Positions 33,266 to 42,389 of a DNA stretch of 51,178 nt are shown here, piece after piece (position 1 is the first letter of the stretch; each line of letters opens with the position of its first letter). The notes beneath the pieces are model-generated. The model was not told where the DNA came from and ran no database searches. It was given only the letters and a program-made list of their open reading frames with translations. Made by a program: the position numbers and the translations under genes. The DNA is taken from positions 1-51,178 of the forward strand of contig JADFHN010000023.1 of the NCBI GenBank assembly GCA_022567155.1. The letters run 5' to 3'. The DNA is from Bacteroidota bacterium (GTDB taxonomy: Bacteria > Bacteroidota > Bacteroidia > Cytophagales > Cyclobacteriaceae).

Positions 33266-35785
33266 TTACTTAAGTTTCTCAATATGAGAATCACAAATGG
33301 TTGAATCACTATAATTATCCTCAAGCACAATATTATGATGGTTCCAGAATTCTTTATCTTTAATTACCTTCATACCAACCTTGATTTTAATTATTGGTTT
33401 TTCCAAGGGTAACACATTTTCGGTAAAAATTTCGGTTGAAAGCAAGTCTCGACTTTGGGTATAATGGATTCTCTCCATGGATTCGAGGTTAATTTTGTCA
33501 CTAGACATAACCTGTTTTGAATGGTGGAGATAGTAATGACCATTAAATTGCTTAAATGTCTGTATCAAACGGTAATAGATATTTTCTGACTTAGTTTTTG
33601 ATGATTTTTTAGGTCTACGAGGCTTGCGTTCAATACAGTGCACGTACTTTAATATGGAATAATCATTAACTTTTATATAAAGTTTGCCGTGGCTGGATTT
33701 TGGTGCTGGATGACCATATCCTGTGGTGTAGGCGCTAGGTCGTTTACATATAAAGGATATTTCATAAACTTCCTCGTTATTGTATTTGGTAATATCAGTC
33801 AGTTCGAGATCATAGGCTGAAGTTCTATGTAGTATATTGTCCTTGTCAAGGATCAGATCATGGGAGAAAACCAACCATAAGGATCCAACCCCGTCCCATT
33901 TGTTCTTATTTGGATTACCCGTGACATTTCTGAACTGCAATATCTGACCAAAAAAGTTTTTGTGAGAACGATTTGAGGGTTTATAACCGGTTTTATCGTA
34001 TACATAAATTGATGCCTCCTCCCTGAATGTAATCGAGTCATTCACTTGTCGCTGAACACGGTAAAAAAGTTCCTGATTATATGGGTTCTGATAGTAATTG
34101 GACTCAATGGACTTTCTTGCCTTTTTAACAATATCTTTCGCAGAAAGGAACATCGCCGAGATAACTATTTCATTCAACATTCTCGTTTCCTGCACCAACC
34201 TGACAACAAGAGAATCCTTTAATAATACGGGGTCCTCCAGAGTGATTTGTTTACTTTCATAGCCGACAGAAGAAAAGAAAACAACCTTGTGTAAGCTATC
34301 TTCTTTGCTGAGATTAAATTCAAAAAATCCCTCACTGTTAGTTACAGTTCCTTTTGAAGTATTTTCCAACGCAATATGGACATAAGGAACACCCTGACCG
34401 GTTTTGGAATCAATTACCTTACCGGAAATTTGGAAACTGGTTTTTTGGAAATTATTGTCAAGATTTAATTCGGAATATTCAGAAAATTCAGGTGGGTAGG
34501 AAGTTTCGATATAAAATAATCCATCAAAGATATCCTGCCATGGCGCTAGTATGGGCAAGTTACCCAAGGCTGAAGAATAAAATCTTCCTGAGTCCGCATG
34601 GGAGTATTCTACGAAAGCAAATTCGTAACCTGCATTATGAAGTTCATGTTCAATACTCCCCACAGGGGGAGTGAGAATAGTATAGACTTCATCACCTACA
34701 ATGCCATAGGCTCCATCGTAAGATGAGAATGCGATGCTGTAAAGTTGGTCCTTAAATTTGTCTTTCAAAATGCGGCCCATAGGAACAGCACCTTCCAGTG
34801 CTTTATCCAGATCAAACTTCTCGTCCTCTTCATCGTTGTGTTGTTCTTTTTCCATATCAACAATGTACTGACGGGTTAGGTCGGTATTTTGAAACTTTTC
34901 AATTTCGTTAGCAAAATGATATGAAGCCCCCCAGCAAATTATTTTCTTATCTGGATAGAACTCGGATAAAAAAAACAAATTTTGAGCCATTTGCAGGTCT
35001 CTCGGATTTTGAACTTTATAATCCCTATTTTTAAAAATATCCACAGCCCAGTAAATACCAGCTAAAAAGCTATTGAAAGCTTGATGAAGTATTTGTGCGT
35101 GTCTGTCTTTAGAAGTAATTTGCTTAAATTCAGCGTTTATGGCTTGAACTGCAGAGTAAAACTTGATGGAGTCTTTTTCACTGTCAGAAATGTAATCGAT
35201 GCCGCCAAAAAATGTTTCTTCTATTATCTGGATAGTAGAATCTACAAGATGAAAATTGTTTTGCTGAAAAACCTCTTTCACATCTTGAAAGTAATACTCA
35301 CGGAAATAGCTTCCTTCCTGAAAATCAAATCCTGCAATTACTAAAGGATGATCGGATTCGGATTTTTGTTTCACATAATCGAATAACTTAGCCAACTGTT
35401 TTGTATCTGACCAAATTGAGAAAACACTCTCTTCAAATGGGTTATTCACATAACTCGAATTTTCCCAAATTTGATTTGCTTTATAGTTTTCATACAAGCC
35501 ACTTTCGAATGCTAATATTTCAAATCCCATTTCACGATGTAGGAATTTTATTAACTTCACCTTTGCGTCAAAGGTGGCCCCATCTCCATGAGTTTGCTCT
35601 CCGAGAAGTACAATTCTGGCATTTGATAATATTTCTTTGAGTGCTTCAAAATCATTATAACTTTCATCAATTCCATTGAGACTTTCAAATTCAAAAACCT
35701 TCAAATTAGAAAGGTCAATTCCTTGTGATAAGACTGCTTTATAGGAAATAAGAACAATAATTAAACCCAATAAGCACTTTATCAT
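33266..35785 (-). CDS. Erythromycin-esterase-like hydrolase fused to CarboxypepD_reg and C-terminal beta domain
   Basis: 839-aa exported protein (signal MIKCLLGLIIVLISYKAVLS). Residues about 35-440 belong to the erythromycin esterase family: LLGEQTHGDGATFDAKVKLI with Glu63 and His66 of the catalytic ExxH site, FLHREMGFEILAFESG, and further His/Glu-containing segments. A CarboxypepD_reg domain follows (from about 450: FQISGKVIDSKTGQGVPYVH, GTVTNSEGFFEF, FFSSVGYESKQI), then about 280 residues of beta-rich sequence with a Lys/Arg-rich stretch (RKPRRPKKSSK). Only the first domain is an enzyme. Bacteroidota have such Ere-like proteins of unknown substrate; macrolide activity should not be assumed. 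Start 35785 is taken because a promoter-like box (35815-35822) predicts a transcript start near 35808. The gene is flanked by 66-bp direct repeats. Confidence 0.8.
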   Translation of the reverse strand: MIKCLLGLIIVLISYKAVLSQGIDLSNLKVFEFESLNGIDESYNDFEALKEILSNARIVLLGEQTHGDGATFDAKVKLIKFLHREMGFEILAFESGLYENYKANQIWENSSYVNNPFEESVFSIWSDTKQLAKLFDYVKQKSESDHPLVIAGFDFQEGSYFREYYFQDVKEVFQQNNFHLVDSTIQIIEETFFGGIDYISDSEKDSIKFYSAVQAINAEFKQITSKDRHAQILHQAFNSFLAGIYWAVDIFKNRDYKVQNPRDLQMAQNLFFLSEFYPDKKIICWGASYHFANEIEKFQNTDLTRQYIVDMEKEQHNDEEDEKFDLDKALEGAVPMGRILKDKFKDQLYSIAFSSYDGAYGIVGDEVYTILTPPVGSIEHELHNAGYEFAFVEYSHADSGRFYSSALGNLPILAPWQDIFDGLFYIETSYPPEFSEYSELNLDNNFQKTSFQISGKVIDSKTGQGVPYVHIALENTSKGTVTNSEGFFEFNLSKEDSLHKVVFFSSVGYESKQITLEDPVLLKDSLVVRLVQETRMLNEIVISAMFLSAKDIVKKARKSIESNYYQNPYNQELFYRVQRQVNDSITFREEASIYVYDKTGYKPSNRSHKNFFGQILQFRNVTGNPNKNKWDGVGSLWLVFSHDLILDKDNILHRTSAYDLELTDITKYNNEEVYEISFICKRPSAYTTGYGHPAPKSSHGKLYIKVNDYSILKYVHCIERKPRRPKKSSKTKSENIYYRLIQTFKQFNGHYYLHHSKQVMSSDKINLESMERIHYTQSRDLLSTEIFTENVLPLEKPIIKIKVGMKVIKDKEFWNHHNIVLEDNYSDSTICDSHIEKLK

Positions 35786-35814
35786 AATATGGTAAATTGG
35801 TGTTAGCATAGAGA

Positions 35815-35822
35815 CAAAAATA
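35815..35822 (-). promoter_or_regulatory. Candidate -7 box of the Ere-like gene
   Basis: TATTTTTG on the minus strand (35822-35815) fits TAnnTTTG, but no -33 TTG is seen at the expected place. It is just inside the gap next to the right direct repeat. Confidence 0.4.
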
Positions 35823-35826
35823 ACAC

Positions 35827-35892
35827 AAAGTGCTTTATTTTATTAATCTTCCACTCAAAAAAGGATCACCGCATACAGTGAGGCAATCTTTC
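35827..35892. repeat. 66-bp direct repeat, right copy
   Basis: Same orientation as 33148-33213, 85% identical. It sits immediately upstream (on the minus strand) of the Ere-like gene and contains GGATCACC...GGCAATC at 35863-35888. Confidence 0.8.
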
Positions 35893-35995
35893 CAGGTCTC
35901 AACCTATTCAAATTTATTTCAGCAATGAAGCTGGCTATATACTGCCAAACGGATATAACTTAAACTTAATCCCCATGAATGATGATCTCTTTTAA

Positions 35996-36027
35996 TTGAC
36001 CACTTTGTCCATTATTGATTATTTTTG
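35996..36027 (+). promoter_or_regulatory. Promoter of the WG-repeat gene
   Basis: TTG (35996-35998), 21 nt, TATTTTTG (36020-36027). Transcript start expected near 36034, giving a leader of about 10 nt to ATG 36043 and ruling out the TTG at 36025. Confidence 0.6.
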
Positions 36028-36042
36028 TGCCCGTCTCCGGGA

Positions 36043-38673
36043 ATGTATATGCAGTTGGTTATAAAGATTTTCCTCACGTATTTATTTGTAGTTGTCACTC
36101 TCCCCGCTTTTTCACAGACAAAAAGGGCTATAAATCTGATGGAAAAAGAGAAATATGAGCAGGCAACAGCCGTGCTCTACAAATCCATGAACAAAGACAG
36201 CCTGAATGCCGGTGAAAGGTATGCTTTTTCACTTCTTTTTTTTAACCGGAATTACCTGCAACATAATATTGACAGCGCGTATTTCTACATCCTGACAGCC
36301 ACGGAGGATTTTGAGAAATCTGAAGATAAAATCCGCGAAAAACTGGCAAAAGACGGGATCGATTACCCTGCGCTCACCAGGCAAAAGATATCCGTTGAGC
36401 AGTTTGCCTTTGAACTGACCGGAGCCGCAGATACAGAGGCGGACTATATCCGTTTTATTGATAAATATCCCACATCCGAAATGTATGATTCGGCAATCTG
36501 GTACCGGAACGAGCGTGCATGGGAACAAGCCGTAAAAAAAGACAACTGGAGAAGTTATGAAAGTTTGATGCTCCGGTACCCGGATGCCGCACACTACAAT
36601 GAAACAAAGTCGCGTTATGAACTTCTCATCTATGAGGATAAGACAAAAGACGGTAAACTACAAACCTACAGGAAGTTTCTTCAGAAATATCCCGATACCC
36701 CGTATAGAAACGAAGTGGAATATGCAATTTTCAACATTGCTACGGGTGATCATGCTGTATCCGGCTATGAATCATTTATCCGCGAATTCCCGGAAAGTGA
36801 AATGGCAGTTATTGCAACACAACGTATATATTTTATTTTGGGTTTTTCAAGCTTTGTCACCCGACAAAGTGCTGCGTTGCTTGATCTGGATTCCCTTCAG
36901 AAGCTAGCGGAACTTGATTCAGGTTTTCTTTTTCCTGTTTATGAACATGACGGATACACGTTTATGAACGAACGCGGAAATAAGGTCATAACACGTTATT
37001 TCAAACATATATTCCAGGGGTATCGTTGTGGAAACATTTCTGATAAGATGCTTCTTGTAGAGCTGGAAGGTAAAACATGTATTATCAACCGCGCAGGGAT
37101 TAACGTTTTTTCAAGCCCTGGAATAGATATGATTCAAACGCTTGGTGCCGGCATGCTCAAATATATGCAGGATGGCCTGTATGGAGTCATCTTAAAAAAT
37201 GGCAGACAGATACTTAAACCTGAATTTGAGGATGTGCGTCTGTTGCAAGGCAGTTATATCGGTTACCTTGTTAACGGAAAATGGGGAGTCATGTCCGTAA
37301 ACGGAATTCGCATGCTGGAAGCGGAATTTGACAACATTGACAATTTTGGCCCGCTGATCCGGATATACCAAAATGATCACTTTGCACTTATGGCGCCTTC
37401 AGGTCTGAAACCCTTATTAGACGGGGAAAAAGTCAATTTTGAATTCAGATATGACGATGCGGAAATTATCGGTGATGAAAAGATATTAGTGTATTCGGGA
37501 GAATTGCAGGGGCTGACCAGTACCGGTCTCAACAAAATTGTACCTGAAGCAGAGCAGGAGATCATCTTACTGAAAAACGGCATTCTTCTGCAGCTTAACA
37601 ATGGATACCGGTATATTTCAGACACTCTTGAAATAAGTCCTGCCCTGGTTTGGGATGATGCCGATTTCAATGAAAACTGGACCGTTTTAAAGGGCAAAAA
37701 CGGCTGGTTAGTTATTTCTGAGCTTCAAAAAAGAATTGTTGAAGAACACATTGATTCCCTGGCCATTTTAAATAAAGCCACCGTTATCATCCACAAAAAC
37801 GGTAAAAGGAAATTCCTGTTTGTAAATGGCAGGGAGTTGAACCTGACTGCAAATATATCTTTTCAGATGTTATCATCCCCGCCAACTGCTACCTCGGAAC
37901 CCTCGTATTACTATAAAATAAAGCAATTAAAAAAGTTTCTGCTCATAAATCAGTACGGTGATACACTCAACCTTCCGAAAAACAATGCAATAAGTGCATT
38001 GGGAAGTGAGTACCTGGTCTATAGCTGGACGAAGAAAAAGGGGCTTCTCGACTCGCTTGGCAATACCCTTTTACCTGCGAAATATGATGGCATTGCCAAT
38101 TATAAAGCGGGATTTGTAACTACACTGAAAGACGGTAAATTAGGGTTGTACCGGCTATCGGATGCCACCCATATACCTGCTGAATACGATAAATCATTGT
38201 CATTTTACAACGATACCTTGCTGATAGCCGTGCAAAACAAAAAAACAGGACTTATTGACCGGCAAAACAATTCTGTGATCCCTTTTAAGTATGAAGCCAT
38301 TCGCTATTTTAATGATTCTTCTGCCTGGGTAAAAACCCATGAAGAATGGAGCCTTCTAAATTTTATTAATAAAAAATTAATTCTTGAAGGGATCACTGAT
38401 GTCAAGGAAAATACAGTTATAAATGATCAATACGTAATATTCAGCTCAAATAAAGGTAAAGGCGTCATTCACCGGAAAAATGGCACGATTATTTCAAATA
38501 CATTCAATGAAATCGTAAATATCGGTTCAGAATACAGTCCGGTATTTTTAGCTGAAAAATTTATAGAAGAGGCTGATTATTATGTAATTGTAATTTATAA
38601 TAAAGATGGTACTATTATTTTCCGGAATGCATACGATAACATTGCCTATGAACATATACTTTGCGAAAAATAA
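36043..38673 (+). CDS. WG-repeat protein with N-terminal helical (TPR-like) region
   Basis: 876-aa secreted protein. Signal peptide (MQLVIKIFLTYLFVVVTLPA ends in FSQ), then about 250 residues of TPR-like helices with paired SYESLMLRYPDAAHYNE, YRKFLQKYPDTPYRNE and SGYESFIREFPESE motifs, then repeated WG-type beta units (GLYGVILKNGRQILKPEFE, GYLVNGKWGVMSVNG, KKTGLIDRQNNSVIPFKYE, GKGVIHRKNGTIISNTF), as in WG-repeat domains. These proteins have unknown function in Bacteroidota; a surface-binding or structural role is likely. Followed after 30 bp by the metallophosphoesterase gene, probably in one transcript. Confidence 0.85.
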   Translation: MYMQLVIKIFLTYLFVVVTLPAFSQTKRAINLMEKEKYEQATAVLYKSMNKDSLNAGERYAFSLLFFNRNYLQHNIDSAYFYILTATEDFEKSEDKIREKLAKDGIDYPALTRQKISVEQFAFELTGAADTEADYIRFIDKYPTSEMYDSAIWYRNERAWEQAVKKDNWRSYESLMLRYPDAAHYNETKSRYELLIYEDKTKDGKLQTYRKFLQKYPDTPYRNEVEYAIFNIATGDHAVSGYESFIREFPESEMAVIATQRIYFILGFSSFVTRQSAALLDLDSLQKLAELDSGFLFPVYEHDGYTFMNERGNKVITRYFKHIFQGYRCGNISDKMLLVELEGKTCIINRAGINVFSSPGIDMIQTLGAGMLKYMQDGLYGVILKNGRQILKPEFEDVRLLQGSYIGYLVNGKWGVMSVNGIRMLEAEFDNIDNFGPLIRIYQNDHFALMAPSGLKPLLDGEKVNFEFRYDDAEIIGDEKILVYSGELQGLTSTGLNKIVPEAEQEIILLKNGILLQLNNGYRYISDTLEISPALVWDDADFNENWTVLKGKNGWLVISELQKRIVEEHIDSLAILNKATVIIHKNGKRKFLFVNGRELNLTANISFQMLSSPPTATSEPSYYYKIKQLKKFLLINQYGDTLNLPKNNAISALGSEYLVYSWTKKKGLLDSLGNTLLPAKYDGIANYKAGFVTTLKDGKLGLYRLSDATHIPAEYDKSLSFYNDTLLIAVQNKKTGLIDRQNNSVIPFKYEAIRYFNDSSAWVKTHEEWSLLNFINKKLILEGITDVKENTVINDQYVIFSSNKGKGVIHRKNGTIISNTFNEIVNIGSEYSPVFLAEKFIEEADYYVIVIYNKDGTIIFRNAYDNIAYEHILCEK

Positions 38674-38703
38674 ACAATTATTATACATCTATTTCTTAAA
38701 ATA

Positions 38704-40593
38704 ATGAAAAAAATTATATCCGTTTTTGTACTCCTATTAGCAGTATATGCAGGATATGCGCAATCCGATTCAATCGGTCAGGTTTCAGCTGTACACCCTA
38801 ATGTGTATTACGACTTTAATGAGCAGGTATATTTCCTGAAATTTGATACCATGCGTGTATATGAAGGCCTTATTCCTCCTAAATATTCACTCGATCAAAT
38901 GCTAAACAGTGTCTCGGGTACACGCAACGGTTTATTTTTTGATTTCAAAGATGAAGCATTAAATGGAAAACTTATATACGGGTTTATCCCGATGGGAGAT
39001 TCAAAACATCCACATCCCGTGTACTTCAGAACATCATCTACAATCATGAATGGAAAGGTAGCTATTAACATTGCCCAGGTTCTCAGAGGCACCTATGACA
39101 TGATCGGCTGGGAAAAATCAGGTAAAGGTACCATCGGTTACCGCGTTGTCAGTGAGGATGGCAGGATATTATACGACGGCAAAGTATCCTTTAAAGGGAC
39201 AGGACCTTTTGAAGTGGATGTCACGTTAGTAGAAGGCCCGTTTATCAATCTGATCGAACCTGACGGCGCCACTATTTCTTTTAATACCAATATACCTGCA
39301 TCAAGCGAAATATCAGTAAATGGTAAAACTTTTAAATCCGAACCGGAGGCCACGCACCATGAAATAAAAATGAGTGGTCTGAATGCAGATACCGGTTATA
39401 ACTACACGGTGAAATATGGCGATAACACCGAAACCTACAGCTTTCGTACCGCGCCTGAAGCCGGTTCACGTTCTGCTTTCACATTTGCCTATGCCAGCGA
39501 CTCCCGGGCCGGAAACGGCGGTGGTGAACGTGATATATACGGCGCCAACTTTTATATCATGAAAAAAATAATGGCGCTTGCTACGTTCAAAAATATCCGC
39601 TTTATGCAGTTTACGGGTGACATGATAAACGGCTATCTGACCAGTCGTGGTGATGCAGAATTACAGTATGCCAACTGGAAAAGGGCCATTGATCCGTTCG
39701 CACGTTATTTTCCGGTGTATGTGGGTATGGGCAATCACGAAGCTTTTATGCGAATATTCGTGAACGAGCAGAGCAGGTTTGATCTTGACAGATTTCCGTA
39801 TGATACGGAATCAGCAGAAACACTTTTTGCCTCACAGTTTGTAAACCCGCTCAACGGGCCGGATAGTGAAGACGGAGCTTCGTACGATCCAAGACCTGAT
39901 GAACTGGATTTTCCATCCTATAAAGAAAATGTATTTTACTATACATATGATAATGTTGCAGTCATTGCGCTTAACTCGGATTATTGGTATGCTCCAAGCA
40001 CCGCCAATATACCGCTTACCGGTGGGGGCATGCACGGATACATTATGAATAATCAGATGAAGTGGTTGAAAAAGACAATCAAAGGACTTGAAAAAAACAG
40101 CAACATTGATCATATTTTTATAACAGTGCATACGCCGTTCTTTCCTAACGGCGGACATGTGAGAGACGACATGTGGTACGGCGGAAACAATGATATGCGC
40201 CCATGGGTAGCCGGAAAACCATTAAAAAAAGGCATTATTGAACGGCGTGATGAGTTACTGGATATACTTGTAAATCAAAGCAGCAAGGTAGTAGCCATCC
40301 TTACCGGTGACGAACACAATTACTGCCGTACCGAAATCGGACCTGAAACTACTATCTATGATGACAACTGGAGTGGTAAAAAACTTACGCTTAAAAGAAC
40401 CATTTATCAGATCAACAATGGCGCAGCAGGTGCACCCTACTATGCGCAGGAACAAACGCCCTGGACGCCATGGACATCGAGTTTCACAACGCAAAATGCA
40501 CTGGTTTTCTTCCATGTAAACGGCATGAAAATAAAAATGGAAGTGCTAAATCCGGATACGCTCGAAACTGTGGATGAAATGAACCTTCGGTAA
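38704..40593 (+). CDS. Secreted metallophosphoesterase with fibronectin-like N-terminal domain
   Basis: 629 aa: signal peptide (first about 19 residues, ending GYAQ), a beta region with NIPASSEISVNGKTF and NADTGYNYTVKYGDN resembling the Fn3/purple-acid-phosphatase N-domain, then a calcineurin-like catalytic domain. Metal ligands: FAYASDSRAG (first Asp, with Arg where many family members have His), MQFTGDMING, YVGMGNHEAF, FITVHTPFFP, and ILTGDEHNYCRTE. The DxR variant at the first motif and GDEHN at the last distinguish it. It is predicted to hydrolyse phosphoesters outside the cytoplasm. Follows the WG-repeat gene by 30 bp. Confidence 0.9.
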   Translation: MKKIISVFVLLLAVYAGYAQSDSIGQVSAVHPNVYYDFNEQVYFLKFDTMRVYEGLIPPKYSLDQMLNSVSGTRNGLFFDFKDEALNGKLIYGFIPMGDSKHPHPVYFRTSSTIMNGKVAINIAQVLRGTYDMIGWEKSGKGTIGYRVVSEDGRILYDGKVSFKGTGPFEVDVTLVEGPFINLIEPDGATISFNTNIPASSEISVNGKTFKSEPEATHHEIKMSGLNADTGYNYTVKYGDNTETYSFRTAPEAGSRSAFTFAYASDSRAGNGGGERDIYGANFYIMKKIMALATFKNIRFMQFTGDMINGYLTSRGDAELQYANWKRAIDPFARYFPVYVGMGNHEAFMRIFVNEQSRFDLDRFPYDTESAETLFASQFVNPLNGPDSEDGASYDPRPDELDFPSYKENVFYYTYDNVAVIALNSDYWYAPSTANIPLTGGGMHGYIMNNQMKWLKKTIKGLEKNSNIDHIFITVHTPFFPNGGHVRDDMWYGGNNDMRPWVAGKPLKKGIIERRDELLDILVNQSSKVVAILTGDEHNYCRTEIGPETTIYDDNWSGKKLTLKRTIYQINNGAAGAPYYAQEQTPWTPWTSSFTTQNALVFFHVNGMKIKMEVLNPDTLETVDEMNLR

Positions 40594-40620
40594 GACGGGT
40601 AATTGATCGCTGTTTAATCT

Positions 40621-40881
40621 TTAAGATAATATATAAACAGAAAGGTAGAGTGGGTTCTCAGGACAGGTGTTTTTCGCACATTTCCGGGCCATGGGCTGTT
40701 CGCAATTAAAGTTACTCCCGGTTGGATCAATTACCTGAACACAGTTGGCATATCCGGCGAATGGGCATTCTGATTTATGCCTGTCATAGGAATCATTGAT
40801 ATACTGACAGTATTTACAATTCTTATTAAACCCCTGAAACCGGTGCTGCTGTTCGCTATTACCTGGGCATTTCTGACCGCC
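40621..40881 (-). other. Cysteine-rich open frame continuing in frame past the symporter stop
   Basis: Reading on from the TAG of the symporter (40884-40882) in the same frame gives 86 sense codons to TAA (40623-40621). It has eight Cys: KCPG, NCKYCQ, SECPFAGYANC, NFNCEQ and RKCAKNTC, a metal-site-like composition. There is no ATG, GTG or TTG in its first 60-plus codons, so it is not an ordinary separate gene. It may be a stop-codon readthrough tail, a gene broken by a stop, or a remnant. TAG is a normal stop elsewhere in the window (trxA, macro domain gene). Function unknown. Confidence 0.5.
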
Positions 40882-42282
40882 CTATCCCGAATTTCCAAAT
40901 AAGCCCAACATATTCAGAAATACCAGGCCGATCATCACCGGACAAACGAATCTGATGAAAAATGACCATATCGTCGCAATTGAAATGTTTCCAACAATTG
41001 TCCGTCTGAAGAAATCAGATCCCAGGCTGATCTCCCCGACTAACTTATCAATTCGCATAACCCAGCCGACATAAACGGCCGTTGACAGCGCCACTACCAC
41101 GATAAACAGTGTGCCAAAATAGTAGTCAAGGATGCCAAACCAACCGTCTTCGGTATTACCACCTCCAATTTTAGGAATGGACATATTTGAGAAAAAATCT
41201 GATCCACCAAAAGAAAGCGCTGAAGGAATTCCAATAATAAATATCAGAATAGCTACCACCCAGGCAGCTTTTTTACGGCTCCATTTTTTCTCATCGATAA
41301 AATAAGACGCCGGCACTTCAAGCATAGAAATTGCTGAAGTAAGCGCTGCTACCATAAGCAAAAGGAAGAAAATCGCACCCACAATGTTTCCTCCCGGCAT
41401 CTGAGAAAAAACATGTGGTAATATGTTAAATACAAGTGCAGGACCTGCTTCGGGGCTCATACCGAACGCAAATACGGCAGGAAATACCATCAGGCCTCCA
41501 AGTAAAGCCACCCCTGTATCCAAAAAACCAACCCAAAGTCCCGATCTTATAATATTGTTTGATTTAGGCAGGTAAGAACCATAGGTGATCATAATACCCC
41601 ACCCGATACTCATGGAGAAAAAGGCCTGCCCCAGCGCTGCCAACACGGTACGGCCGTTTATTTTCGAAAAATCAGGCATCAGGTAGTATTTTATACCTTC
41701 ACCGGCACCTTCAAGCGTTACACTACGTGCAATAACCACAAATACAAGAATGAAAAGCATGGGCATCAATATCTTAGATGCCTTTTCTATGCCTCCCGAT
41801 ACACCTCCCAAAACAATGATCACAGTGATCACCATAAAGACGGCAAACAAGCCGATCACCATTCCCGGCTGGGCAGCAAAATCAGCGAAGGGCGTCTGGT
41901 TGCCAAACAAGGTCTTGAATATATAACCAATCGTCCATCCTGCAATCACTCCGTAATAGCTCAACACAAAAAAGCTAACAAGGACGGCCAGCAGCGCCCC
42001 AAACATCATCCAGAACTTATTGGCTCCAGTTTCTTTAAATGCACCGATGGGGTTTCTTCCAGTCAGGCGGCCTAAACCGATTTCGTTAAACAATAGCGGT
42101 ACGCCGATCAGGACCACACATAAAATATACACAAATACAAAAGCGCCTCCTCCATTTTGTCCGGTGATATACGGAAACCTCCAGATGTTACCAAGCCCTA
42201 CAGCCGAACCTGCTGCAGCCATGATAAATCCAAACGAGGAGCCCCATGTGCCCCTGTCATTAGAACTTATACTTCCAGCCAT
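40882..42282 (-). CDS. Sodium-dependent transporter, NSS (SNF) family
   Basis: Neurotransmitter:sodium symporter family member of 466 aa with about 12 helices, a LeuT-like fold. Signature: GSSFGFIMAAAGSAVGLGNI followed by WRFPYITGQNGGGAFVFVYI in TM1 (unwound Na/substrate site), FFVLSYYGVIAGWTIGYIF, and FSMSIGWGIMITYGSYL in TM6. Substrate is probably an amino acid. The stop is TAG; an 86-codon cysteine-rich frame follows in phase. No small MetS-like partner is seen. Confidence 0.93.
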   Translation of the reverse strand: MAGSISSNDRGTWGSSFGFIMAAAGSAVGLGNIWRFPYITGQNGGGAFVFVYILCVVLIGVPLLFNEIGLGRLTGRNPIGAFKETGANKFWMMFGALLAVLVSFFVLSYYGVIAGWTIGYIFKTLFGNQTPFADFAAQPGMVIGLFAVFMVITVIIVLGGVSGGIEKASKILMPMLFILVFVVIARSVTLEGAGEGIKYYLMPDFSKINGRTVLAALGQAFFSMSIGWGIMITYGSYLPKSNNIIRSGLWVGFLDTGVALLGGLMVFPAVFAFGMSPEAGPALVFNILPHVFSQMPGGNIVGAIFFLLLMVAALTSAISMLEVPASYFIDEKKWSRKKAAWVVAILIFIIGIPSALSFGGSDFFSNMSIPKIGGGNTEDGWFGILDYYFGTLFIVVVALSTAVYVGWVMRIDKLVGEISLGSDFFRRTIVGNISIATIWSFFIRFVCPVMIGLVFLNMLGLFGNSG

Positions 42283-42389
42283 ATTACAAGGATTTTGATT
42301 AAATTAAGGATTAAATGATAAATAATTTGTTACGAAAAATTTTAAAGTCTCCAAGATTAGTACAATTTTTTCAATATTACCAAAATTAT

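Noticed and set aside
33266-35785. Macrolide-resistance gene
   Set aside because: Only the ExxH region is shared with Ere enzymes; the architecture is different and substrates of such homologues are unknown, so no resistance is claimed.
40621-40884. Pyrrolysine or recoded TAG as explanation of the symporter tail
   Set aside because: Other genes in the window end in TAG (trxA, macro domain, PorE-like), and no Pyl machinery is visible; ordinary readthrough or a broken gene is more likely.
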